Shown one piece after another: positions 35,427-43,948 of a DNA stretch of 64,000 bases (position 1 is the stretch's first letter; each line of letters starts with the position of its first letter). This DNA is from Colivivens sp963626085 (GTDB lineage: Bacteria; Bacteroidota; Bacteroidia; Bacteroidales; Bacteroidaceae), in NCBI GenBank assembly GCA_963626085.1, contig CAVFVJ010000002.1:44848-108847 (forward strand). The letters run 5' to 3'. The notes below the pieces were generated by a model. It saw only the letters and a list, made by a program, of their open reading frames with translations. It searched no databases and had not been told where the DNA came from. The position numbers were made by a program, and so were the translations under genes.

Positions 35427-36614
35427 ATGCAAATAAACGCAAAGCAACACAACGGAATAAAAGGAGGGAACGACGTAAAGGTGTGTCTTGACATCATAGT
35501 GAGAAATTGCGAAATGAGCGAAGGGGGCGGTCTGTTCGGACAGAGACTCCATCTGATGAAAATGCTCATGGAAGTGCTGAGAGCAGAGGACAAGGTTCGG
35601 GAACTGGAGGCGAGGGCTGCGGAACGCCCGTTGATGCAGTTGCCGTCAAAGCAGATGTGCGACTCTGTGATGCAGAAGCTGGAAGAGTGTGGACGACTAC
35701 TGCGGCTGAGATTCCATCCGAAGAACTTGTCCATGCCCGAGGTTGGAGGCGACGACTGCCATAGGCGCATGACCGACAGCCTCTTCCACGGAGAGGCAGC
35801 CGGCACCCACCGTGAGGCAGCGCAGAAGTGGGGCGAAGCCATCGAAACGCTCCTCTCCGAGGCTGTCCTTCCGTCCAGCCGATTGCTGGATGCGGCAGTG
35901 GAGGCACTGGCAAGGCTGGCGGAGAGATTTGCCAGGCTGGCGGAACTGGAGGACAAGACATGGAGCGGACAGCAGTTCGAGGCGTTTGTCTGCGAACTGG
36001 AACAGGAGTTCACCGGCACTCTGTGCTACACGTACCAGCAGGCGCAGAAGAGGTACAGCAAATGGAAAAGGAAAAACTTTGACGACACGGACCAAGGCGA
36101 ATACATGGCATTCATCTCTGACCAGCTCCTCGGGTTGCTCGACTCTCCATTCATCATTGTCGAACGGGACCACATGCCGAAATCCTACACGAAGTCGAGG
36201 GCAGACCTCCAGCTCTACCTCAGCGACGAGCAGTGTACCGAGGAGCGGCTGATGAAGTTCTACAACCTGTGCCGCATAACGGGCTACAAGAACGGACGGT
36301 TTATGTTCGACCAGAAGCACAAGCTGGGCAGATACCTCTTCCGTCATCGGGAGAAGCTGGGGAGTGAAAACATAGCTGCGTTTTTCTTCTTCCAAATCAC
36401 CTGCTACGACCGCAACGGTAAGGTGGTCAAGAATGTCACCTCGGACGACGATGGTACTGTGGAGGACGCACCCGACCGTACCGACACTGGTGACGGCACT
36501 TCGGGCGGAACTGGAGGCAGCACTGACACTTCGAGCGGAGGCACTTCGAGCGGAACTGGAGGCAGCGGCTCAAGCTCAGGCGATGACTCCGGCAGCATGG
36601 AGTCGGGCGACTAA
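35427..36614 (+). CDS. Unrecognised protein with Asp/Gly/Ser/Thr-rich C-terminal tail
   Basis: A 395-residue protein with no signal peptide and no domain I recognise. Residues 1-335 are mostly charged, with many predicted helices (ARLAERFARLAELEDKTW, MKFYNLCRITGYKNGRFMFDQKHKLGRYLFRHREKLG). The last 58 residues, from about 338, are low complexity: a VTSDDDGTVEDAPDRTDT acidic stretch and then repeats of GGTGG, TSSGG and SGSSSG. Such a tail is unusual for a cytoplasmic bacterial protein. It has its own promoter and a strong terminator, so it is a single-gene unit, lying in the accessory island between repeat copies 2 and 3. Codon use is more GC-rich than its neighbours in the second half. Confidence 0.75.
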   Translation: MQINAKQHNGIKGGNDVKVCLDIIVRNCEMSEGGGLFGQRLHLMKMLMEVLRAEDKVRELEARAAERPLMQLPSKQMCDSVMQKLEECGRLLRLRFHPKNLSMPEVGGDDCHRRMTDSLFHGEAAGTHREAAQKWGEAIETLLSEAVLPSSRLLDAAVEALARLAERFARLAELEDKTWSGQQFEAFVCELEQEFTGTLCYTYQQAQKRYSKWKRKNFDDTDQGEYMAFISDQLLGLLDSPFIIVERDHMPKSYTKSRADLQLYLSDEQCTEERLMKFYNLCRITGYKNGRFMFDQKHKLGRYLFRHREKLGSENIAAFFFFQITCYDRNGKVVKNVTSDDDGTVEDAPDRTDTGDGTSGGTGGSTDTSSGGTSSGTGGSGSSSGDDSGSMESGD

Positions 36615-36618
36615 AACT

Positions 36619-36652
36619 CTCCCCGAGAGGCGGAAAGCCTCTCGGGGAGTTT
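36619..36652 (+). terminator. Terminator of the unknown tail protein
   Basis: 13-bp perfect stem CTCCCCGAGAGGC (36619-36631) with its complement at 36637-36649, loop GGAAA, followed by TTTTGTT on the + strand. It is one of the strongest terminators in the window. Confidence 0.9.
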
Positions 36653-36679
36653 TGTTATTCGTCAGGAAGGTTACTGTAG

Positions 36680-36945
36680 TCAATTCTTCAGGCAACTGAC
36701 AGGCAGGACAAGCACCCCGTCATTCCTTTGGTATGCATACTGGCCGACACCGACAACAACTGCCATAAAAGACGGAGGCGGCATCCGGCTCGTATCAATC
36801 TTGTCCGCCAATGCCTTCAGGTTTGAGACGACCTCTTCTATCCAGTCATTGCCTCCGAGTTTCACTTCAAGCAGAGCATAGCTGCCTTGCCCTTCACCTT
36901 CCGCAACAGAAGGCCGTCAGCGATTCGTTGTTTATACTTTTCCAT
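36680..36945 (-). pseudogene. DUF4143-type AAA-ATPase with large internal deletion
   Basis: The - strand first reads MEKYKQRIADGLLLRKVKGKA, the exact N-terminal pattern of the DUF4143 ATPases common in Bacteroidota, but then falls out of frame and stops. Shifting one frame, the sequence SYALLEVKLGGNDWIEEVV, KALADKIDTSRM and ending YQRNDGVLVLPVSCLK is the C-terminal end of the same family. The P-loop, the DUF4143 part and about 330 residues between are missing. The junction falls in AAGGTGAAGGGCAAGGC, likely by deletion between two copies of a short repeat such as AAGGGCAAGG. The promoter upstream is intact, so a short transcript may still be made. Confidence 0.75.
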
Positions 36946-36964
36946 ATCACTTTGATTTTGAATG

Positions 36965-36993
36965 CAAAAGTACGAAAAAATCTTCTATTCCAA
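36965..36993 (-). promoter_or_regulatory. Promoter left in front of the DUF4143 remnant
   Basis: On the - strand, TTG at 36993-36991 and TACTTTTG at 36972-36965, 18 bases apart. It is intact although the gene downstream is not, which dates the gene's loss as fairly recent. Confidence 0.6.
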
Positions 36994-37045
36994 CAAATAT
37001 ACGTAATATTTTTCGGACGTTTGACGGAATTTCATTCGGACGTTT

Positions 37046-37158
37046 GTAGGTGACGTGTCCCACGTCACAAATTATAAAACGTGTCCCACGTCACAGATTA
37101 TAAAACGTGTCCCACGTCACAGATTATAAAACGTGCAGTGGGACACTGCACCTACTAT
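37046..37158 (+). repeat. Dispersed palindromic element, copy 3 (expanded form)
   Basis: 113 bases. The left end GTAGGTG (37046-37052) leads into GTGACGTG-TCC-CACGTCAC; then two more copies of the ACGTG-TCC-CACGTCAC hairpin follow, joined by AAATTATAAA/AGATTATAAA spacers with a 26-base period, and finally GTGCAGTG-GGA-CACTGCAC with the right end CACCTACTAT (37149-37158). The amplified unit differs from that of copy 1 (spacer included here, terminal repeat included there). Same orientation as copy 1; together they enclose the 4.2-kb island. Confidence 0.9.
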
Positions 37159-37166
37159 TACGCAAA

Positions 37167-37203
37167 GAATCCCAGGACACCACGGACGGGTTTCCTGGGA
37201 TTC
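37167..37203 (-). terminator. Terminator of efflux-lpxA operon
   Basis: 11-bp stem GAATCCCAGGA (37167-37177) with its complement at 37193-37203, 15-base loop, followed on the - strand by TTTGCG. It is 19 bases after the lpxA stop codon. The T-run is short, so some read-through into the repeat is possible. Confidence 0.65.
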
Positions 37204-37221
37204 GTTGTTTTCACGAAGGCA

Positions 37222-38004
37222 TCAGTCCTTGCTGATGATACCCAGTCTGGTATTCTCAAGGAATTTCACTACATTGTCAATCTCCTTACCGCCTGGGACT
37301 TGTTCCTTTATCTGATGTATGGCGTCAAAGACACTGGTCTGACCGTGGAACACGAGACGATAGGCGTTGGCAATGTGCTTGATGACTTTCTCCGGGATGC
37401 CTGAATTCTGCAGCAAGGTAGTGTTGATTCCTCCGTAGCGCACTGGATTGTCGGTGGCAACAATGAACGGAGGCACATCGCGACTCACGCGCACACCACC
37501 TGTAACCATCGATGCACCACCCACACGTACACCTGCATTGAGGATGACACCTGAAGAGAATATTACGGCAGGATGAATTTCACAGTCGCCCGCAACCTTA
37601 GTACCGTAACCAAAGGTACAGAGGTCGTCCACCTTAGTGTCGTGGGAGATGTGCACACCCTCCATAAAGAAGTTGCGGTTTCCGATGCGTGTCTCACCGT
37701 CGAGGAAGGTGGCACGGTTGATTACCACATTCTCGCGGAAGATGTTGCCGTCACCGATGACGAGCTTGGTCTTGTCACCGTCGTTGTAACTGAAGTCCTG
37801 CGGACGGGCACCGAGCACAGTATTCTGGAACACCTTATTGTCACGTCCCATACGAGTTCCGCCCATAATGCTTGCGTAAGGATAAATCACGCAGTCGTCG
37901 CCGATGACCACATCGTCCTCGATGTAAGCGAAGGGATAGACTGTGACATTCTTGCCTATCTTGGCACCTGGAGCTACATACGCTCTTTCACTTATATTAC
38001 TCAT
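37222..38004 (-). CDS. lpxA: LpxA-type UDP-N-acetylglucosamine acyltransferase
   Basis: Left-handed beta-helix enzyme that adds a 3-OH fatty acid to UDP-GlcNAc, the first step of lipid A synthesis. It has 260 residues (E. coli 262). Residues 1-190 are hexapeptide repeats; NFFMEGVHISHDTKV matches the E. coli region with the catalytic His125 (here His121; the His118 partner is also kept), and the C-terminal helical cap ends in VVKFLENTRLGIISKD. Bacteroidota usually have an lpxC/fabZ-lpxA fusion cluster, so this may be a second copy. It lies 21 bases after the outer membrane factor of an efflux operon, an unusual place. Confidence 0.85.
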   Translation of the reverse strand: MSNISERAYVAPGAKIGKNVTVYPFAYIEDDVVIGDDCVIYPYASIMGGTRMGRDNKVFQNTVLGARPQDFSYNDGDKTKLVIGDGNIFRENVVINRATFLDGETRIGNRNFFMEGVHISHDTKVDDLCTFGYGTKVAGDCEIHPAVIFSSGVILNAGVRVGGASMVTGGVRVSRDVPPFIVATDNPVRYGGINTTLLQNSGIPEKVIKHIANAYRLVFHGQTSVFDAIHQIKEQVPGGKEIDNVVKFLENTRLGIISKD

Positions 38005-38025
38005 AGTTTTCTCCTTATTACTGTA

Positions 38026-39414
38026 TTAATATCTGCCTCCACCGAGAGCGTAGTAGAGATTCACTACAGCCTGCATCTTGTAGAACTGGTCCTGCACTTG
38101 CGAGAGCTGTGCATTGAGCAAACTCTGTTGGGCTGTGATGACCTCAAAATAAGTGCTGCTACCCTCGTTGAAGAGCATCTTGGTGTACTCCACATTCTTG
38201 GTGAGACTCTCCACCTGCTTAGCTTCGTACTGAGCCTTCTCGTCAGACGAGTTGTAGAGCACGAGGGCGTTGCTCACCTCACTGCCTGCAGCGAGCACTG
38301 CATGCTGCCAGGTGTTGTAAGCCTGCTGCTGCTGCGCCTTTGCCACCTTGAGTCCGGCAACGAGTGCCCCGTGCTGGAAGATGGGCTGTGTGAGACTGCC
38401 GACAGCACTCCAGAGCATCTTACCTGGATTGGTGATAATGCCGCCACCGCTGTTGGTGTAGGCACCCGAACCACTGATGGTGATGCTCGGGTAGAACTTG
38501 GAGCGTGCCTGGTTGGTGTTGTAGAAGCACTGCGCCAGCGACATCTCTGCATAGTGTACGTCGGGACGGTTGTTGAGCATCTGTATGCCTACACCTGTAC
38601 TGAAATCAGTAGGCAAGGACTGATTGTCGAGAGTGCCGCGTGCGATGGTCTGTGCCGACTGTCCGAGAAGCAGCGAGAGGGAGTTCTCAGTCTCGCGTAT
38701 CTGCCGCTTGAGGTCAGTGGCTTGGGCAAGCACTGAGTAGTAGTTGGACTCCGCACTCTGCACGCTTGTCTCCTTGGTACGCCCGAGGTCCTTCTGGAGT
38801 TTCATCATGTCCCACGTGTCCTTGGTGAGGTTAACCATATTGTTGACCAGTTCAAGTTCCTTGTCGAGCATCATGAGCGTGTAGTACATGTTGGCAATGT
38901 TGGAGATGAGGCCTGTCTGCACCACGAGCTGATAGTCCTTGGTGGCAAGGAGTGCCATCTGTGCGCTGCGCTTGGCATTGAGCAGGTTGCCGAAGAGGTC
39001 AATACTCCAGCTTGCCTGCACCGGCAGTGAGTAGGTCTTGTTGGCCTTGCCTCCGTCCCATGAACTGATTGTTCCCGAGGGCGAGAAGGTGAAAGCCGGA
39101 ACGAACGCCAGCTTGGCAGCAGTGAGCTGCGCTTCCACCATCTTCACGTTGAGAGCCGCATTGAGCATATTGGTGTTGTTCGCCAATCCCTGCTCAATGA
39201 GCGACTGCAACTGTGGGTCGGTAAACACGCTGCGCCAAGGCAGGTTGCCGAAACTGGCAGTGTCGGACACGGCAAGCGTGTCGGTTGCAGAGTTCACATC
39301 ACGCACCAGTCCAGTGGTATTCACGTCGGGGCGTTCATACTTGTTGTATATTCCACAGCTGCCCAACAGAAGTCCGGCAGCAGTGAAACTGATTATACTC
39401 TTTATGTTCATCAT
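38026..39414 (-). CDS. Outer membrane efflux factor (TolC/OprM-like lipoprotein)
   Basis: Outer membrane channel of a tripartite RND pump. The start is the ATG at 39414: MMNIKSIISFTAAGLLLGSC gives a lipoprotein signal with the lipobox LLGSC. A 43-residue longer reading overlaps the pump gene and is not plausible. Two repeats of the OEP fold are visible, with coiled-coil-like helices around EAQLTAAKLAFVPAFTFSPSG and AQVQDQFYKMQAVVNLYYALGGG at the end, the usual NodT-type ending. 462 residues. It lies 22 bases after the RND gene. Confidence 0.88.
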   Translation of the reverse strand: MMNIKSIISFTAAGLLLGSCGIYNKYERPDVNTTGLVRDVNSATDTLAVSDTASFGNLPWRSVFTDPQLQSLIEQGLANNTNMLNAALNVKMVEAQLTAAKLAFVPAFTFSPSGTISSWDGGKANKTYSLPVQASWSIDLFGNLLNAKRSAQMALLATKDYQLVVQTGLISNIANMYYTLMMLDKELELVNNMVNLTKDTWDMMKLQKDLGRTKETSVQSAESNYYSVLAQATDLKRQIRETENSLSLLLGQSAQTIARGTLDNQSLPTDFSTGVGIQMLNNRPDVHYAEMSLAQCFYNTNQARSKFYPSITISGSGAYTNSGGGIITNPGKMLWSAVGSLTQPIFQHGALVAGLKVAKAQQQQAYNTWQHAVLAAGSEVSNALVLYNSSDEKAQYEAKQVESLTKNVEYTKMLFNEGSSTYFEVITAQQSLLNAQLSQVQDQFYKMQAVVNLYYALGGGRY

Positions 39415-39436
39415 TGTACAGTCTAATTTGAAAGTG

Positions 39437-42400
39437 TTAATTCTTTTCGCTCTCCTCACTCTTTGACTGCAGATGTTCAGCAACGTAAGGATTGGTGTAC
39501 TGCTTGATTTCAGAAGCCACGTTAGCGTTGTCGTCATCAAACTTCATCGGACTAAACTTCTCCTGAAGTGTCTGGAAGATATAGAAGAGTGCCGGAACTA
39601 TCATGATTTGGCAAAGCATACCGATAAGCATACCGCCTACAGCTGCCGCACCAAGAGTCTGGTTGCCGTTGTATCCCACACCCCAAGGCATAAGCATAGG
39701 CAACAGACCGATAATCATTGCCAGGGAGGTCATGAGGATAGGACGCAGACGAGCTGACGCACCGAGTACTGCCGACCATGACACCGCCATACCTGTGCGA
39801 CGACGCTCGAGGGCGAACTGCACGATAAGGATGGCATTCTTGGCAAGAAGTCCCATAAGCATGATGAGCGCAATCTGCATGTAGATGTCGTTGTTCTTTC
39901 CAAACATGTTGGTGAAGATGAACGCACCAGCCAAACCGAACGGAATGGAGAGGATTACCGAAAGCGGCAGGATGTAACTCTCGTACTGTGCTGAAAGAAT
40001 CAGGTAGACGAAGGTGAGACAGAGGATGAAAATCATCGCGGTGGAGTTGCTTGACTCCTGCTCCGTACGTGTCAGACCCGAGTATTCATAGGTGTAGCCA
40101 GTTGGCAGGGCAGTCTTCGACACCTCTGCGATGGCATTGAGGGCGTCACCGGAAGAGTAGCCGTCGGCAGCCGCAGCATTCACGTTGATGGACGTGAACA
40201 TGTTGAATCGGTCAATCTCTTGCGGACCGTACACACGGCTCAGTGACACGAACTCCTTGATAGGCGACATGGTGCCCGAAGACGTGCGCACATATATGTT
40301 GTCGAGACTCTTCAGGTCCTTGCGGTCCTTCGGGTCTGCCTGGATATACACACGGTAGAGCTTACCGAACGAGTTGAAGTTACTTGCATACATACCTCCG
40401 TAGTAGCCCTGCATCGTGGTGAGCACTGACGACGGGTCGAGACCGCTCTGCTTGCACTTTGCCACGTCAACGTCAATCTTGTACTGAGGGTACTTAGTGT
40501 CGTAAGAGGTCATTGCATTGGTAATCTCAGGACGCTTGTTGAGTTCTACGAGGAATTTCTTTGTCACCTCATTGAACTTGTTCACGTCACCGCCCGTACG
40601 GTCCTGCATGGAGAGGGTAATACCGTTGGTTGCCGAGAATCCCTGCACCATAGGCGGCTGGAAAGCCAATATCTGTGCGCCCTTGATGGCTGCTGTCTGC
40701 TTGTAAATCATACCGAGCACCATGGTGGAACCGAGATTGTGAACTCCGATATACTTCAGAGGACCTTCCAGCTTCTGACGTTCCTCGAACGACTTGAGCT
40801 TGATGATGAAAGTACCCTGGTTGGAACCCTGACCTGCGATGAAGTTGTAACCGGTAATACGCATACGGCTCTCGATGGCTGGGTTGGTGGCAAGCATCTT
40901 GTCCACCTCGTCCATCACCGCATTGGTCTTGTTCATTGAAGTGCCAGGCGGCATGGACACGGTACAGAACACAGTACCTGTATCCTCGTCGGGCACAAGT
41001 CCTGACTTGGTGGTGCCCATCAGCACTGCCATTACGGCAATACCGACAACGACGGATGCGATGGCAATGACAGGACGTTCCACGATGCGGCGTACGCCTT
41101 TAGTGTACCTGCCCTGCAACTTACCGTAGGAAGTATTGAATGCTGTGTGGAACCGTTCTACGAAAGACATCTTTCTCTTGCTGCCGTCTTCATTCTTCGG
41201 TTTGAGCAACAAAGCACAGAGAGCCGGAGAAAGGGTCAATGCGTTGAGGGCGGAAATGACGATGGAGATTGCCATCGTAATACCGAACTCACGGTAGAAT
41301 GTACCTGACGTACCGCCCATGAACGACACTGGGATGAACACTGCCGCCATCACGAGGGTGATGGAGATGATGGCTCCTGAAATCTCGTTCATGGCGTCGA
41401 TGGAAGCCAGGCGTGCCGACTTGTAGCCGAGGTCAAGTTTGGCGTGCACCGCCTCGACCACCACTATGGCATCGTCGACCACTATGGCTATGGCAAGCAC
41501 CAGGGCTGCAAGAGTCAAGAGGTTGAGCGAGAAGCCGAAGACGTAGAGGAAGAAGAACGTACCAATCAGCGACACTGGCACCGCAACGAGCGGAATGAGA
41601 GTGGAACGCCAGTCCTGAAGGAAGATGTAAACCACGATAAACACGAGGATAAACGCCTCGATGAGTGTCTTGATAAGGTCTTCTATAGATGCGAAGAGGA
41701 ACTCCGTCACATCCTGCATGATATTGAACTCCAAGCCAGGCGGCAGAGTGGCCTCCTGCTCCTTGAGGAGTTTCTTGATGTCGCTGGCAATCTGTGTGGC
41801 ATTGGAACCGGCTGTCTGTGTCACCATCATGGTCACGGAAGAGTTGCCGTTGAGTTTGGATTCCACACTGTAGGACTGGGCACCGAGTTCCACACGCGCC
41901 ACGTCTTTCACACGGATGGTCTGACCGTCCTTAGTGCTACTGATAATCATGTTGCCGAACTCCTCTTCGGTCTTCAGACGTCCTCTGTAGCGGAAGGTGT
42001 ATTCGTACTGGTTGTCGCTCTGTTCACCCACAGAACCAGGGGCAGCCTCAATGTTCTGCTGCGAAAGCACGCCTGTGAGGTCGGAAGGGATGAGTCCGTA
42101 ACTCTTCATCTTCACCGGGTTAATCCACAGACGCATGGTATAAGTCTTGGCAGAGAATGCCTGACACTCACCCACACCGTTCACACGCTTGATGGCAGGA
42201 ACGACGTTGATGTCGGCATAGTTGGCAAGGAACTCATCATCATAACGGTCGTCGGTTGCCGTCAGGCCGAAAAGCAAGACGGTAGAAGACTGACGCTTGA
42301 TGACGGTCACACCAGCCTTGGTCACCTCGGCAGGCAGAAGGGCAGATGCCTGTGACACACGGTTCTGCACATTGACCTGACACATGTCGGCATCCATACC

Positions 42401-42691
42401 TTGCTTGAAGAAGATGGTGATGGAAGCGGAACCGTCGTTGGTTGCTGAAGAGGTCATGTAGGTCATTCCCTCCACACCGTTGATCTGCTCCTCAAGAGGG
42501 GCAATGACGGAGTTGAGCACAGTCTCGGAGTTGGCTCCGGTATAGGAGGCGCGCACCATGATGGTAGGCGGCGCGATATTCGGATACTGCTCGATAGGCA
42601 GCGAGACGAGTCCGATGAGACCGAGAAGGACAACCACGATGGAAATCACCGTAGAAAGCACCGGACGCTTGATAAAATTATCTAATCTCAT
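39437..42691 (-). CDS. RND (HAE1/AcrB-like) efflux pump
   Basis: Inner membrane proton-driven pump of 1084 residues with 12 membrane segments and two large periplasmic loops. The relay residues are seen: the Asp pair in AIVVDDAIVVVEA (TM4) and the Lys in GLLAKNAILIVQF (TM10). The loops carry VNVQNRVSQASALLP and FSATNGITLSMQDRTGG, normal for HAE1 pumps for hydrophobic drugs, bile salts or detergents; the substrate cannot be read. The C-terminal 45 residues (IKQYTNPYVAEHLQSKSEESEKN) are a charged tail longer than in E. coli. Operon: MFP-RND-OMF-lpxA. Confidence 0.93.
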   Translation of the reverse strand: MRLDNFIKRPVLSTVISIVVVLLGLIGLVSLPIEQYPNIAPPTIMVRASYTGANSETVLNSVIAPLEEQINGVEGMTYMTSSATNDGSASITIFFKQGMDADMCQVNVQNRVSQASALLPAEVTKAGVTVIKRQSSTVLLFGLTATDDRYDDEFLANYADINVVPAIKRVNGVGECQAFSAKTYTMRLWINPVKMKSYGLIPSDLTGVLSQQNIEAAPGSVGEQSDNQYEYTFRYRGRLKTEEEFGNMIISSTKDGQTIRVKDVARVELGAQSYSVESKLNGNSSVTMMVTQTAGSNATQIASDIKKLLKEQEATLPPGLEFNIMQDVTEFLFASIEDLIKTLIEAFILVFIVVYIFLQDWRSTLIPLVAVPVSLIGTFFFLYVFGFSLNLLTLAALVLAIAIVVDDAIVVVEAVHAKLDLGYKSARLASIDAMNEISGAIISITLVMAAVFIPVSFMGGTSGTFYREFGITMAISIVISALNALTLSPALCALLLKPKNEDGSKRKMSFVERFHTAFNTSYGKLQGRYTKGVRRIVERPVIAIASVVVGIAVMAVLMGTTKSGLVPDEDTGTVFCTVSMPPGTSMNKTNAVMDEVDKMLATNPAIESRMRITGYNFIAGQGSNQGTFIIKLKSFEERQKLEGPLKYIGVHNLGSTMVLGMIYKQTAAIKGAQILAFQPPMVQGFSATNGITLSMQDRTGGDVNKFNEVTKKFLVELNKRPEITNAMTSYDTKYPQYKIDVDVAKCKQSGLDPSSVLTTMQGYYGGMYASNFNSFGKLYRVYIQADPKDRKDLKSLDNIYVRTSSGTMSPIKEFVSLSRVYGPQEIDRFNMFTSINVNAAAADGYSSGDALNAIAEVSKTALPTGYTYEYSGLTRTEQESSNSTAMIFILCLTFVYLILSAQYESYILPLSVILSIPFGLAGAFIFTNMFGKNNDIYMQIALIMLMGLLAKNAILIVQFALERRRTGMAVSWSAVLGASARLRPILMTSLAMIIGLLPMLMPWGVGYNGNQTLGAAAVGGMLIGMLCQIMIVPALFYIFQTLQEKFSPMKFDDDNANVASEIKQYTNPYVAEHLQSKSEESEKN

Positions 42692-42751
42692 TGATTTCTT
42701 CTTTTTCTATTCACTTAACAAAAGGGAAAAGGTCTTACGTAGAAGCAAGGC

Positions 42752-43948
42752 TTATTGTCCGAAATCTTTCTTCAGTTTGTTCAAGTCACTCTGGTCAGCA
42801 CCCATCTCCTGGGTTTTCTTGAGCTTCTGCTCATACTGGGCCTCGGTGACAGGAGTGATTTTCTGTCCGTCAGTGAGGGACGTGATGCCCTGAATCACAA
42901 AGCGGTCACCTACGTTAAGTCCACTGGTGATAATATAGTTCTTTCCATCGTTGTCGGCATGGACTGTCACTGGAGTGTACTTCACAGTATTGTCCTTGCC
43001 CACCACATACACGAAGTACTTGTCCTGCACCTGTGCCACAGCGTTCTGTGGGATGATGACAGCAGAGCTGGCTACGTAAGGCACCACGATGCTGCCCGAA
43101 GCGCCACTGCGGAGCACATGCTCGGGATTGGAGAAGTCGGCACGGATGGACACAGTACCGGTAGACTGGTCAATGACGCCACTCACAGCTGCCACATGAC
43201 CTTCGTAGTCATAGATAGAGCCGTCAGCCAACTGCAGTTGCACTGCCGGATAGTCCTCGATAGCTGCATTCAAGCCACCCACATTCTTTGTCATCTCAAG
43301 CAGTTCCTTCTCAGTCATGGAGAAGTAGACCTGCATGGTACTTATGTTGGACACCGTGGTAAGTGGCGACACACTGGAAGCGCTCACCAAAGCACCCACC
43401 TTATACGGCAAGTCACCGACCACACCGTCTGTAGGACTTGTCACGTAGCAGAAGTCGAGGTTCTGCTTGGCAGAAATATAGTTTGCCTCTGCTTGCGCCA
43501 CAGCTGCATTGGCAGACTCAAGCGCATTCTTTGCAGAAGCCAGTTCATAAGAACCGATAACATTGTTGCTGAAGAGTTTCTCGTTGTTCTCGTAAGTAAG
43601 TTTTGCAGTGTTGTACTGTGCCTCGGCTGAGTTCACGGCAGCCTTTGCCTGACGCACGGCAGCCTCGTAGGTCACATTGTCAATGACGAAGAGCAGTTGC
43701 CCTTTCTTTACATTCTGTCCCTCCTGTACACACAGTTTTGTGATAAAGCCAGACACTTTAGGACGGATTTCCACGTCCTGCACACCCCTCACGATAGCAG
43801 GATATGTGGTTTGCAACTCAGCATCCTGTCCACTGACTGTCCTAACCGCATACTCGTCATCGCCGAAGTTGGGTTTTCCACTCTGCTTGCTGCCGCACGA
43901 TGCCATAAGCACTGCGAGAAGCAGAATCAACAAATTACGTTTTTTCAT
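42752..43948 (-). CDS. RND periplasmic adaptor (membrane fusion protein, AcrA-like lipoprotein)
   Basis: Adaptor joining the pump to the outer channel. MKKRNLLILLLAVLMASC is a lipoprotein signal (lipobox MASC). The chain shows the lipoyl/hairpin domain (VSGFITKLCVQEGQNVKKGQLLFVIDNVTYEAAVRQAKAAVNSAEAQ), then the beta-barrel and MP domains (YVASSAVIIPQNAVAQVQDKYFVYVVG). 398 residues. It is the first gene of the operon, 60 bases upstream of the pump, behind the promoter at 44072-44099. Confidence 0.92.
   Translation of the reverse strand: MKKRNLLILLLAVLMASCGSKQSGKPNFGDDEYAVRTVSGQDAELQTTYPAIVRGVQDVEIRPKVSGFITKLCVQEGQNVKKGQLLFVIDNVTYEAAVRQAKAAVNSAEAQYNTAKLTYENNEKLFSNNVIGSYELASAKNALESANAAVAQAEANYISAKQNLDFCYVTSPTDGVVGDLPYKVGALVSASSVSPLTTVSNISTMQVYFSMTEKELLEMTKNVGGLNAAIEDYPAVQLQLADGSIYDYEGHVAAVSGVIDQSTGTVSIRADFSNPEHVLRSGASGSIVVPYVASSAVIIPQNAVAQVQDKYFVYVVGKDNTVKYTPVTVHADNDGKNYIITSGLNVGDRFVIQGITSLTDGQKITPVTEAQYEQKLKKTQEMGADQSDLNKLKKDFGQ

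Noticed and set aside
32715..37158. Possible CRISPR arrays at the tandem palindromes
   Set aside because: The units are 26-27 bases in total with spacers of about 8-10 bases that are nearly identical; there are no cas genes.
37081..37404. 107-codon ORF starting in the repeat
   Set aside because: It begins within repeat copy 3 and continues antisense to lpxA; the same MSHVTDYKTC-like peptide appears at other copies only because the repeat is translated.
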